From contig NZ_CP023860.1 in the NCBI RefSeq assembly GCF_003326015.1, positions 992,001-1,056,000 on the forward strand: a stretch of DNA of 64,000 nucleotides, read 5' to 3'. Numbering within the stretch: position 1 is the first letter of the stretch; the number at the start of each line of letters is the position of its first letter. Of this stretch, positions 1 through 7,603 are shown one piece after another. Under the pieces are notes generated by a model. That model saw nothing but the letters and a program-made list of their open reading frames with translations. It searched no databases and was not told where the DNA came from. Origin of the DNA: Candidatus Thioglobus sp. NP1. Lineage in GTDB: Bacteria; Pseudomonadota; Gammaproteobacteria; PS1; Pseudothioglobaceae. Both the position numbers and the translations under genes were made by a program.

Positions 1-1273
1 CACGTTCAAATTCTCTAGCTAAAATAAGTTTTTGTTGGTTTCCACCGGAAAAGTTTGAAGACATAAGATTTGGATTATTTGGACGAACATCAAACGCTTC
101 CATTATTGATTCACAGTTGGCTTTAACTAATGATCTTTTGAGCCAGATTCCTTGATTAAGTTTTTTATCATTGTGATAACCCATTAGAGCAGTCTCGCTG
201 GCACTAAAATCTGCAATCATGCCCATTTTTTGACGATCTTCAGGAACATGAGCTACACCAAGATTACGTAATTGCTCAGGGTTTAATTGACTTTTAGGGG
301 TAATAGTTTCACCCATAATCTCAATAGAACCCTTTGATAATGGAAGTATTCCAGCTAAGGCTTTTAATAGTGTTCCCTGACCATTACCAGTTACCCCAGC
401 AATTCCAAGAATCTCACCAGAGCGAGCCTCAAAGCTAACTTCTGAAACTCTCTTCAAACCCTGTTCGTTATGAATTTCAAGGTTGTTTGCAACCAGAAGT
501 GGTTTACCAATCTTTGCACTTGACTTTTCAATATTCAATAATACTTTTCGGCCAATCATTAACTCAGCTAACTCTTCAGGATTTGTTTTACTTGTCTCAC
601 GGTGAGCAACCATCTTTCCTGCACGCATTACCGATACATGATCTGTAATGTTCATGATTTCGCGCAGTTTATGAGTGATTAATATAATAGTAACACCTTC
701 ATTTTTAAGGGCTTCAAATATTCGAAATAATTCATCAGACTCCTGAGGAGTTAGAACCCCTGTTGGCTCATCAAGTATTAATACTTTTGCGCCCTTATAA
801 AGACCCTTTAATATTTCAACTCGCTGCTGCATTCCAACTGATAATTCTTCTACCGCAATATCAAGCTCAACTTCTAAACCATATTCTTTTGCAAGTCTCG
901 TCAATTCAATTCGAGCATTTGCTAGGCTTTCAGTTATCAAAGCCCCACCTTCACTTCCCAAGATAACATTTTCAAGAACAGTAAAATTATCAACCAACAT
1001 GAAATGCTGATGAACCATGCCAATTCCAGCTTCAATTGATTGTTTAGAGCTGGTAGCTCTGAAATCTTTATTGAAGACTTTAATTTGCCCAGAATCAGCC
1101 TGATAAAAACCATATAAGATGCTCATTAAAGTAGATTTACCAGCACCATTCTCACCAACAATGCCATGAATTGATCCAGCTTCAACGCTCAGATTAACCT
1201 TATCATTTGCATGAACGGCACCAAAATGTTTATCAACATTTATAAGTTCAATAGCAATATTTGACTTAGCCAT
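1..1273 (-). CDS. BMP-family (nucleoside-type) ABC importer, ATP-binding protein, 3' end outside window
   Basis: Reading inward from an ATG at 1273 there are 424 open codons that run off the left edge, so the C-terminus is missing. It has the double-ATPase layout of the RbsA/NupA/YufO group. The first Walker A GENGAGKST is at residues 40-48, the first signature LSVGMQQRVEI near 140, and Walker B VLILDEPTG follows. A second, degenerate domain has GVTGNGQGT, and the second signature FSGGNQQKLILAREFER lies at the window edge. Its start is 165 bases beyond the end of a BMP-type binding protein gene on the same strand, the usual partner of this ATPase. By family it would energise import of a nucleoside, purine or related solute; the substrate is inferred from the purine genes next door. 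Confidence 0.93.
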   Translation of the reverse strand, partial: MAKSNIAIELINVDKHFGAVHANDKVNLSVEAGSIHGIVGENGAGKSTLMSILYGFYQADSGQIKVFNKDFRATSSKQSIEAGIGMVHQHFMLVDNFTVLENVILGSEGGALITESLANARIELTRLAKEYGLEVELDIAVEELSVGMQQRVEILKGLYKGAKVLILDEPTGVLTPQESDELFRIFEALKNEGVTIILITHKLREIMNITDHVSVMRAGKMVAHRETSKTNPEELAELMIGRKVLLNIEKSSAKIGKPLLVANNLEIHNEQGLKRVSEVSFEARSGEILGIAGVTGNGQGTLLKALAGILPLSKGSIEIMGETITPKSQLNPEQLRNLGVAHVPEDRQKMGMIADFSASETALMGYHNDKKLNQGIWLKRSLVKANCESIMEAFDVRPNNPNLMSSNFSGGNQQKLILAREFER

Positions 1274-1369
1274 AGAGAATATTAATATAAAAAATATGTA
1301 TTAATTATAGTTGTATGAATTTGTAACTTTAATATATAGTTTTATAAAAAACTCTATATTAAAGTTTAA

Positions 1370-1403
1370 AAAAAACATCCGACCCAAGAGCCGGATGTTT
1401 TTT
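1370..1403 (-). terminator. Rho-independent terminator after the BMP binding protein gene
   Basis: A GC-containing hairpin pairs CATCCG (1376-1381) with CGGATG (1392-1397), flanked by A and T runs that extend the stem. Read on the minus strand it ends in a run of T. It lies just beyond the stop codon of the binding protein gene and before the ATPase gene, so it should reduce read-through from the abundant binding protein into the transporter genes. Confidence 0.8.
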
Positions 1404-1421
1404 AAGAATAAAAACTACTTC

Positions 1422-2456
1422 TTATAAAGGACAGGTATTGTCACTCATGTAGTCATGAACTACAATAGAGCCATCAATAATTCCAGCTCTTGCAGCTTCT
1501 ACAGCAGCAAGCATATCAGCAGAAACTAGATCAGCATTGTACTCATCCATAGCAGCACCAACACCATCTTCAGCAACACCGTTTACTTTAAAGCCAGCTT
1601 CCCAAGTACCGTTCATAGCAGCTTCAAAGCTCTCATAAGCAGCTAATCCAACTTTCTTGTACATAGAAGTAAGCATTGTTCCTGGTTGAATGTAGTTTTG
1701 GTTTGAGTCAACACCAATTGCTAATACACCCATATCAGCAGCAGTTTGATAAACACCCATTCCAGTTCCACCTGCAGCAGCATAAACTACGTCAGCACCA
1801 TTTTCAACTTGGCTACGAGTAATTTCACCACCTTTAGTTGGGTTACCCCATGCAGCAGGAGTAGAACCAGTCATCTGAGCTAGAACATTCATAGAACTAT
1901 CGGCATGAGCAACACCTTGCTTATAACCACACTCGAAACGACTAATTAGTGGGATATCCATTCCACCTACAAATCCTACAGTACCAGAACTTGATGCCAT
2001 AGCTGCCATAATACCAACAAGGAATGATCCTTCTTGCTCTTTAAAGACAACATTTTGAACATTTGGAGCATCTACAACACCATCAATGATAGTGAATTGA
2101 GTATCAGGATACTCTGCAGCTGCAGCAGCAACAGCATTAGCCATTGTAAATCCTACAGCAACAACTGGGCTATAACCACGTTGAGCAAACTTCTTAAGAC
2201 TTTGCTCCATCATAGCTTCATTTGTAGGCTCTAGTTCAGTAACAGCGATACCAGTATCGTTACCAAACTTCATAATGCCGTTATAGACCGCCTCATTAAA
2301 AGACTTGTCATTTTTACCAGCAGTATCATAAACCACAGCAGGTTTAATATCAGCCGCTTGAGCAACTGATGCTGCCAATACAACAGTACTAGCAAAAATT
2401 GCTAAGCCTGTTTTTTTGATCAATCCACTGAAATGTGAATATTTCGCATTTTTCAT
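1422..2456 (-). CDS. BMP-family ABC transporter substrate-binding protein
   Basis: This is a periplasmic solute-binding protein of the BMP/PnrA/Med family (Bmp domain). It has an N-terminal signal peptide (basic start, hydrophobic segment around residues 17-33, AQA cleavage site before ADIKP). Family-like features include the opening AVVYDTAGKNDKSFNEA, the segment GFTMANAVAAAA and FVGGMDIPLI. Length 344 residues is normal. The ATG at 2456 has a strong upstream AGGAG on the minus strand. It is divergent from the GntR regulator and followed by a terminator and an ABC ATPase. Known family ligands are purine nucleosides, and the adjacent purine catabolic operon suggests a purine or nucleoside ligand here. 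A good sigma70 promoter lies at 2633-2605. Confidence 0.93.
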   Translation of the reverse strand: MKNAKYSHFSGLIKKTGLAIFASTVVLAASVAQAADIKPAVVYDTAGKNDKSFNEAVYNGIMKFGNDTGIAVTELEPTNEAMMEQSLKKFAQRGYSPVVAVGFTMANAVAAAAAEYPDTQFTIIDGVVDAPNVQNVVFKEQEGSFLVGIMAAMASSSGTVGFVGGMDIPLISRFECGYKQGVAHADSSMNVLAQMTGSTPAAWGNPTKGGEITRSQVENGADVVYAAAGGTGMGVYQTAADMGVLAIGVDSNQNYIQPGTMLTSMYKKVGLAAYESFEAAMNGTWEAGFKVNGVAEDGVGAAMDEYNADLVSADMLAAVEAARAGIIDGSIVVHDYMSDNTCPL

Positions 2457-2549
2457 TTTGTAATCTCCTTAGTTAGTAATATGAAATTTTATAAATAGTA
2501 CGAAAACCATCATTAAAAAAAAGATAGTTAAAACACCTTCTATTTTTTT

Positions 2550-2598
2550 AACTCAAGTTTTGGTTCTTTTAAGTATATAGAAATTAAATACTCGAGTT
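2550..2598 (-). promoter_or_regulatory. Stem-loop at the predicted 5' end of the BMP mRNA leader
   Basis: On the minus strand AACTCGAG (2598-2591) can pair with CTTGAGTT (2557-2550), eight pairs including one G-U, closing a loop of about 33 nt. The -10 box at 2610-2605 puts the transcription start at about 2598, so the stem would form the very 5' end of the transcript. It is followed by an A-rich stretch, so it is not a terminator. A role in RNA stability or translation is possible; no known riboswitch consensus was recognised. Confidence 0.35.
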
Positions 2599-2604
2599 GT
2601 GATT

Positions 2605-2633
2605 ATTCTATTCTTGAAGAGACCCTTTGTCAA
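2605..2633 (-). promoter_or_regulatory. Sigma70 promoter of the BMP binding protein gene
   Basis: On the minus strand TTGACA (2633-2628) is followed after exactly 17 bases by TAGAAT (2610-2605). The -35 box is perfect and the -10 box matches five of six. The leader to the ATG at 2456 would be about 140 nt. Confidence 0.7.
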
Positions 2634-2691
2634 AAATATTTCAACTTATTTATTAAATTTATTAATTCAAAATTAAATAAACTATTTACAT

Positions 2692-2716
2692 ATTGTTGAC
2701 AATAATTGTTAACAAT
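2692..2716. promoter_or_regulatory. Tandem palindromic operators, probably for the GntR/FCD regulator
   Basis: Two 12-base palindromes lie 13 bases apart centre to centre: ATTGTTGACAAT (2692-2703, one mismatch) and ATTGTTAACAAT (2705-2716, perfect). They have the GT..AC core typical of FadR-subfamily GntR operators. They sit directly upstream of the -35 box of the GntR gene and between two divergent transcription units, so they are well placed to control both the purine operon and the BMP importer. Confidence 0.6.
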
Positions 2717-2717
2717 A

Positions 2718-2746
2718 TTGACGTGTACTTCTAAAACACTTATACT
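2718..2746 (+). promoter_or_regulatory. Sigma70 promoter of the GntR-purine operon
   Basis: TTGACG (2718-2723) and TATACT (2741-2746) are separated by exactly 17 bases. The start of transcription would be near 2752-2754, only about 12 nt before the ATG at 2766, so the message would be nearly leaderless. The two palindromes at 2692-2716 abut the -35 box. Confidence 0.65.
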
Positions 2747-2765
2747 ATAGGAAAAAAAATAAATA

Positions 2766-3449
2766 ATGCCAACAATTACCCAAAAAAACCCAGATAAAGT
2801 TGTCGATCTTGTGTTTGAGTCAATCCTCAAAAATAGACTTAAACCTGGTATTAAGCTTTCAGAAATTTCTTTACAGGAAGAATTTGGATGGAGTCGGGCT
2901 GAGGTTAGACAGGGCTTTGATAAGTTGGTAGACTCAGGAGTGCTGATACATAAAAAAAATCAGAGTGTTCGAGTAGCTAAACCTACAGAAATTGAAACTA
3001 GACAAATATATGAGGCTCGTAAAGCTATTGAAAATAGTGTCATCATGATCCTCGTTCAGAAGCATCAAAATAATGAACTAGACCTTAGAGGCATTGACTC
3101 CTTAGTAAAAAAAGAGAAGTCTCTTCATCAGGATACTGATAATGCAAAGCTAGCAAGGTTGTCTTGTGATTTTCATTTATCTTTAGCAGAGCTTTGTGAT
3201 AATAAATTTATAGTTGAAAGCCTTAAACCTCTTATTCCTTTATCAGCTCTTGCTGCTTCAATTTATGCTGATAATGAGTCAAATTTTTGTTCTTTTACTG
3301 AGCATTTTGAATTAATAGATGCTATTAAAAGTAATGACCTTCTTAAGGCATCAAAGGCAATTAACTCTCATCTTGATCGTTGCGTTGAATCACTCAACTT
3401 TAATTTAAAGGCAACGAAAAATCATAACAATAGTCACTTATTTAATTAG
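2766..3449 (+). CDS. GntR-family transcriptional regulator (FCD domain)
   Basis: This is a 227-residue regulator with an N-terminal winged helix-turn-helix (about 10-70; KLSEISLQEEFGWSRAEVRQ is the recognition region) and a C-terminal FCD ligand-binding domain (about 85-215). The FCD domain shows the expected metal/ligand residues: DFHLSLAE, TEHFELIDAI and SHLDR. It is the first gene of the purine operon, eight bases before puuE, and divergent from a BMP binding protein. It probably senses a purine breakdown product such as allantoin or urate and represses through the tandem palindromes upstream. The ligand is inferred. Confidence 0.88.
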   Translation: MPTITQKNPDKVVDLVFESILKNRLKPGIKLSEISLQEEFGWSRAEVRQGFDKLVDSGVLIHKKNQSVRVAKPTEIETRQIYEARKAIENSVIMILVQKHQNNELDLRGIDSLVKKEKSLHQDTDNAKLARLSCDFHLSLAELCDNKFIVESLKPLIPLSALAASIYADNESNFCSFTEHFELIDAIKSNDLLKASKAINSHLDRCVESLNFNLKATKNHNNSHLFN

Positions 3450-3457
3450 CATTTATT

Positions 3458-4384
3458 ATGGATAAAAAAATTATTGAAAGTCTTAAAAATTACCCTCGAA
3501 ATATGACCGGTTATGGCAAGGAGTCAATTCATCCTCATTGGCCTAATGAGGCAAGAGTTGCCATACAGTTTGTCTTGAATTATGAGGAGGGAGGAGAGAA
3601 TAGTATTTTGCATGGTGATAAAGCTTCAGAATCTTTTCTTTCAGAAATAGTTGGTGCAAAACCATATGAGGGTGTAAGACATATGAGTATGGAGTCAATA
3701 TATGAGTATGGATCAAGAGCAGGTGTTTGGAGAATATTAAGATTATTTAAGGAATTTGATATTCCTATAACTATTTTTGCAGTAGCGCTTGCAATAGTTC
3801 GTAATAAAGAACTTGCAGATTACCTAGTTGAACATAATTATGATATTTGTGCCCATGGTTTGCGCTGGATTGATTATCAATATATAGATGAAAAGACTGA
3901 GCGAGAGCATATCAAAGATTGTATTGCACTTTTAACTGAGCACTTAGGTAGAAGACCATTAGGCTGGTATACGGGAAGAAATAGTCCTAATACGAGGCGA
4001 TTAGTTATGGAGGAGGGTGGTTTTCTATATGATAGTGATACTTATGATGATGACCTCCCATATTGGACTGAAGGGTCAAAATCTGATAATAGACACTTAA
4101 TTATTCCTTATACATTAGATGTCAATGATATGAGATTTGCTTCTCCTCAAGGCTTTAACTCTGGGGATCAGTTTTTTAATTACTTAAAGGATACTTTTGA
4201 TGCGCTTTATTTAGAGGGAGAGACACATCCTAAAATGATGTCAGTTGGTATGCATGCAAGAATTTTAGGTCGTCCTGGAAGGATAATGGCAATGAGGAGA
4301 TTCTTAGAGTATGTCAAAACTTTTGATGATGTTTGGCTTTGTACCCGAAACGAGATTGCTGATCATTGGTATAAAAATTTTTAA
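3458..4384 (+). CDS. puuE: Allantoinase, PuuE type (polysaccharide-deacetylase fold)
   Basis: This is a 308-residue protein of the NodB/polysaccharide-deacetylase superfamily in its purine-specific branch. The N-terminal signature includes MTGYGKESIHPHWPNEARVA, then VLNYEEGGENSI and RHMSMESIYEYGSRAGVWRI. By family it hydrolyses allantoin to allantoate and is unrelated to the amidohydrolase AllB. The segment CAHGLRWIDYQ is characteristic. It follows the GntR gene closely and precedes OHCU decarboxylase, the gene order expected for PuuE. No signal peptide is present, so it is cytoplasmic. Confidence 0.92.
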   Translation: MDKKIIESLKNYPRNMTGYGKESIHPHWPNEARVAIQFVLNYEEGGENSILHGDKASESFLSEIVGAKPYEGVRHMSMESIYEYGSRAGVWRILRLFKEFDIPITIFAVALAIVRNKELADYLVEHNYDICAHGLRWIDYQYIDEKTEREHIKDCIALLTEHLGRRPLGWYTGRNSPNTRRLVMEEGGFLYDSDTYDDDLPYWTEGSKSDNRHLIIPYTLDVNDMRFASPQGFNSGDQFFNYLKDTFDALYLEGETHPKMMSVGMHARILGRPGRIMAMRRFLEYVKTFDDVWLCTRNEIADHWYKNF

Positions 4385-4398
4385 AAAGGAAAGGTTTA

Positions 4399-4920
4399 AT
4401 GAAATCACCAACAGAACTTGCTAGAGCGTCTTCTGAAGAATACTTAAAGGTTTTTAGTAACCTATATGAACACTCTCCATGGTTCGTAGAGAAGTCTTTA
4501 GATGATGTTTTGGCAGATGAGAAATATAATGATTTAGAGAGCTTTCATCAATTATTGTCTTCAATTATGTTGCATTCAGATAATGATTTGCAAGATAGTT
4601 TGATTGTTGCTCATCCAACACTAGCAGGCAAAAAAGCTCAAACTAATCAACTTACTGATTTTTCAACAACCGAACAAAAATCTGCAGGGCTTAGTGATTG
4701 TAGTGACTCAGAAATTAGACTCTTTGAGAGTCTCAATGAAGAGTATTTTTCTAAATTTAACTTTCCTTTTATTATGGCAGTAAAAGAGAAAAATAAAACT
4801 GATATTATTGCAAGCTTCAAAATACGAATTGGAAACTCAATGGCTGATGAAAGATCAAACGCATTAAATGAGATTAATAAAATTGCTTGGTTGAGAATAA
4901 AGGAGATTTATGGAATATAA
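4399..4920 (+). CDS. uraD: OHCU decarboxylase (2-oxo-4-hydroxy-4-carboxy-5-ureidoimidazoline decarboxylase)
   Basis: This 173-residue protein matches the UraD/OHCU decarboxylase family: LYEHSPWFVEKS carries the conserved catalytic His, HPTLAGK follows at mid-length, and FESLNEEYFSKFNFPFIMAVK is the family block near 110-130. It converts OHCU, made by HIU hydrolase, into S-allantoin. The gene has a good AAAGGAAAGG upstream sequence, and its last 11 bases overlap the start of allantoicase, which indicates translational coupling. Confidence 0.95.
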   Translation: MKSPTELARASSEEYLKVFSNLYEHSPWFVEKSLDDVLADEKYNDLESFHQLLSSIMLHSDNDLQDSLIVAHPTLAGKKAQTNQLTDFSTTEQKSAGLSDCSDSEIRLFESLNEEYFSKFNFPFIMAVKEKNKTDIIASFKIRIGNSMADERSNALNEINKIAWLRIKEIYGI

Positions 4921-5908
4921 AGATCAAATTGATGTTGCAAATTCTGAACTTGGTACTAAGGTAGTTTATTGTAGTGATGAATTTTTTGCGGACTCTGGTC
5001 GTATGTTGCAACCCACTGAACCTGTCTATATTGAAGATAAGTATGATGCAAATGGTAAATGGATGGATGGCTGGGAGAGTAGAAGGCGTCGCGATGGGAA
5101 AAATGATTTTTGTTTTATTAGGCTTGGGTCTCCCTCAATTATTGAAAACTTTAATATCGATACCACGCACTTCACTGGAAATTTTGCTCCTGGAATATCA
5201 ATTCTAGGTTGTTATGTTCCAGGAGGGACTACTGATGATAGAGTTGTTGATGGATCAGCTGTATCAGAATGGTTTGACCTGCTGGATAAAAAAAACCTTG
5301 ATGGGGACTCCCATAATCTTTTCTCATGCAAATCAGATAAGCCCTTAACACACTTAAAATTAACACTTCATCCTGATGGAGGTATCGCTCGATTTAGGGC
5401 TTTTGGAAATAAATGGTTTGACCAAACTAAGTATGAGATCACTGGTACCAATGTAATTTCTAAAAAGAGTGGGGCAAGAGCAATCTATGCAAATGACGAG
5501 CATTTTGGTTGTTTGAGTAATGTCCTTGAAAAGCATGAGCCGCAAAGTATGGCAGATGGATGGGAAACTAGACGTCGACGTAAAGCAGGTAATGATTGGG
5601 GATTAATTGCTTTAGCACAACCTGCAAAAGTGCATGAAATCATTGTGGATACAAGTTTTTTTAAGGGTAATTTTCCAGATACTTTTTCTATTTCAACAGC
5701 TAATATTAGTAATATTGATGATAATACTTTGCTTGAAGTTAGTAAAACTTGGGATAAAATAATTGAAAGGAAAAAACTTGGAATGAATAAAATCAATATC
5801 TTTAAAAAGGAAGACTTGCTTCATGAGCAAGAAATTACTCACATTCGAATTGACATATTTCCAGACGGTGGAATTGCTCGATTAAAACTCATTGGAGATT
5901 TTATATAA
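4910..5908 (+). CDS. alc: Allantoicase
   Basis: This 332-residue protein consists of two allantoicase repeats, each with the same signature: WMDGWESRRRR near residues 51-61 and MADGWETRRRR near 213-223. Each repeat ends in a HPDGGIARFR / FPDGGIARLK motif. The family hydrolyses allantoate to ureidoglycolate and urea. The ATG at 4910 overlaps the end of uraD by 11 bases, and ureidoglycolate lyase begins two bases after the stop. The whole allantoin branch is thus translated as a coupled unit. Confidence 0.95.
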   Translation: MEYKDQIDVANSELGTKVVYCSDEFFADSGRMLQPTEPVYIEDKYDANGKWMDGWESRRRRDGKNDFCFIRLGSPSIIENFNIDTTHFTGNFAPGISILGCYVPGGTTDDRVVDGSAVSEWFDLLDKKNLDGDSHNLFSCKSDKPLTHLKLTLHPDGGIARFRAFGNKWFDQTKYEITGTNVISKKSGARAIYANDEHFGCLSNVLEKHEPQSMADGWETRRRRKAGNDWGLIALAQPAKVHEIIVDTSFFKGNFPDTFSISTANISNIDDNTLLEVSKTWDKIIERKKLGMNKINIFKKEDLLHEQEITHIRIDIFPDGGIARLKLIGDFI

Positions 5909-5909
5909 A

Positions 5910-6431
5910 ATGACCACTATAAACCTTACTCCAGAGCCATTAACAGCAGAAAATTTCAATCAATTTGGTGATGTACTTAGTATTGAAAATAAAGATTCAA
6001 TAACGATAAATGATGGTTTTGCTAATAAGTTTGCAGACTTAGCAAAAATTGATACCCAAGAAGAGTGCGGCGAGACAAGTGTTCATATTTTTGTAGCTAA
6101 AAAAAGACAATTCCCACTGCAAATCACAATGTTGGAAAAGCATCCTTTTTTTAGTCAAACATTTATACCTAAAGGAGAAACACCTTTTATTGTTGTTGTC
6201 TCTCCTCCTGCTGAGGATCCTATAATAGAAAATATAAAAGTTTTTATAAGTAATGGTGATCAAGGAATAAGTTATTCAAGAGGTGTTTGGCACTTTCCTT
6301 TAATTAGTTTAAAAGATAACGCGCAATTTGTTGTTATAGATAGAAAGCACAATATTGACCAAGACACTATAAAACAATGTACTGTTAGAAAGATTGAAGA
6401 TGTTGATATTAATGTAGAGTTAAGCTTATGA
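5910..6431 (+). CDS. allA: Ureidoglycolate lyase
   Basis: This belongs to the AllA ureidoglycolate lyase family, 173 residues from the ATG at 5910. The upstream in-frame TTG at 5892 would add six residues but lies inside allantoicase; the ATG has GGAG 12 bases before it and fits the family N-terminus (PEPLTAENFNQFGDVL). The block GISYSRGVWHFPLISL is the conserved active-site region. It splits ureidoglycolate into glyoxylate and urea, the last step of the pathway here. It overlaps the start of puuD by four bases. Confidence 0.93.
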   Translation: MTTINLTPEPLTAENFNQFGDVLSIENKDSITINDGFANKFADLAKIDTQEECGETSVHIFVAKKRQFPLQITMLEKHPFFSQTFIPKGETPFIVVVSPPAEDPIIENIKVFISNGDQGISYSRGVWHFPLISLKDNAQFVVIDRKHNIDQDTIKQCTVRKIEDVDINVELSL

Positions 6432-7603
6432 TGCAAATATATCTTATTGACTGGCTAAGTCTTGCTTTGAAGCTTCTTCATGTAATTGCTGGAATAGCAT
6501 GGATTGGAGCATCATTCTATTTTAATTGGCTGGAAAATAAACTCGATCGATTAAATAATAGGGACGAGATTGCGGGAAACCTTTGGGCGGTTCATGGCGG
6601 TGGCTTTTATCACTTAGAAAAATATAAAAAATATCCTCAGACTCTTCCAGAGCCTTTACATTGGTTTAAGTGGGAGGCATACGTTACTTGGCTTTCTGGA
6701 ATTTCACTGCTATCAGTTATATATTATTTTAATGCTAGCACTTATTTATTAGCTGCGAATAGTTCAATTTCTGCAGCATATGGCGTTGGTTTAAGTTTAG
6801 TAGGGTTGTTACTTTTTTGGCTCATCTATGATATTTTGTGTAAGTCAAAATTAGTTACAAAATCTGCAATTTTTATAGCAATCATTTTTATAGTAATTTC
6901 ATTTTTTGCATATTTCTATAGTAATATTTTTAATCCTAGAGCGGTTTATATGCAAATTGGTGCCATGGTTGGAACAGTCATGGTTGCTAATGTTTTCTTT
7001 GTCATTATTCCAGTTCAAAAAAAGTTAGTTGATGCATGTGAAAACTCCACAGAGGTAAGTTTAGAGCTTGGAAAAACAGGTTATCTTCGTTCTCGTCATA
7101 ATAATTACTTTACCTTGCCAGTTTTATTCATGATGATAAGTGGCCACTACCCAACAATATATAGTGGAGATTATGGCTGGCTAGTATTAATTGCTGTTAT
7201 TGGAATATTAGTAATGGTTCGTCATTACTTTAATTTAAGAGGCGTTGGCAAAGCTAAAAATAGTTTAATTGCCATAATAGTAATTTCAACATTAGCATTG
7301 ATTTATGCTCTAGCACCATCTCAAAGCAAATTACAAGTTCAAAATAAAGAGATCGTAACTATTGCTGAAGCTCAAGTTATTATTGAAAAACATTGCGTAA
7401 GTTGTCACGCTGCAGAGCCTTCAAACAAGGCATTTGCTATGGCACCAAATGGCATAATGCTTGATACTAAAGATAATATTATTGCCCATAAGAATCAGAT
7501 ATACAAGCAAGCAGTTTTATCTAAAGCTATGCCAATAATTAACACTACAAATATGACCGATGAAGAGAGAGCGAAATTAGGGATTTGGATTGAGGCAAAT
7601 TAA
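6428..7603 (+). CDS. puuD: Membrane urate hydroxylase with C-terminal cytochrome c domain (PuuD)
   Basis: This 391-residue membrane protein begins with a hydrophobic helix followed by HVIAGIAWIGASFYFNWLEN and VHGGGFYHLEKYK, both typical of PuuD. Six to eight membrane helices are apparent up to about residue 295. The C-terminal soluble part has a single haem c site CVSCH near residue 323 and the downstream Met candidates expected of a cytochrome c. PuuD proteins oxidise urate to 5-hydroxyisourate and pass electrons through the haem, so urate oxidation would feed the respiratory chain and avoid peroxide release. No soluble uricase or HpxO is present in the window, so this enzyme fills that step. 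Confidence 0.93.
   Translation: MMQIYLIDWLSLALKLLHVIAGIAWIGASFYFNWLENKLDRLNNRDEIAGNLWAVHGGGFYHLEKYKKYPQTLPEPLHWFKWEAYVTWLSGISLLSVIYYFNASTYLLAANSSISAAYGVGLSLVGLLLFWLIYDILCKSKLVTKSAIFIAIIFIVISFFAYFYSNIFNPRAVYMQIGAMVGTVMVANVFFVIIPVQKKLVDACENSTEVSLELGKTGYLRSRHNNYFTLPVLFMMISGHYPTIYSGDYGWLVLIAVIGILVMVRHYFNLRGVGKAKNSLIAIIVISTLALIYALAPSQSKLQVQNKEIVTIAEAQVIIEKHCVSCHAAEPSNKAFAMAPNGIMLDTKDNIIAHKNQIYKQAVLSKAMPIINTTNMTDEERAKLGIWIEAN

Noticed and set aside
2457-2604. Purine riboswitch in the BMP leader
   Set aside because: No three-way junction or conserved purine-aptamer core could be found; only one simple stem was visible.
5485-5796. 103-codon antisense reading frame inside allantoicase
   Set aside because: Allantoicase on the other strand has clear repeat motifs across the same bases; the antisense frame has no recognisable family or ribosome site.
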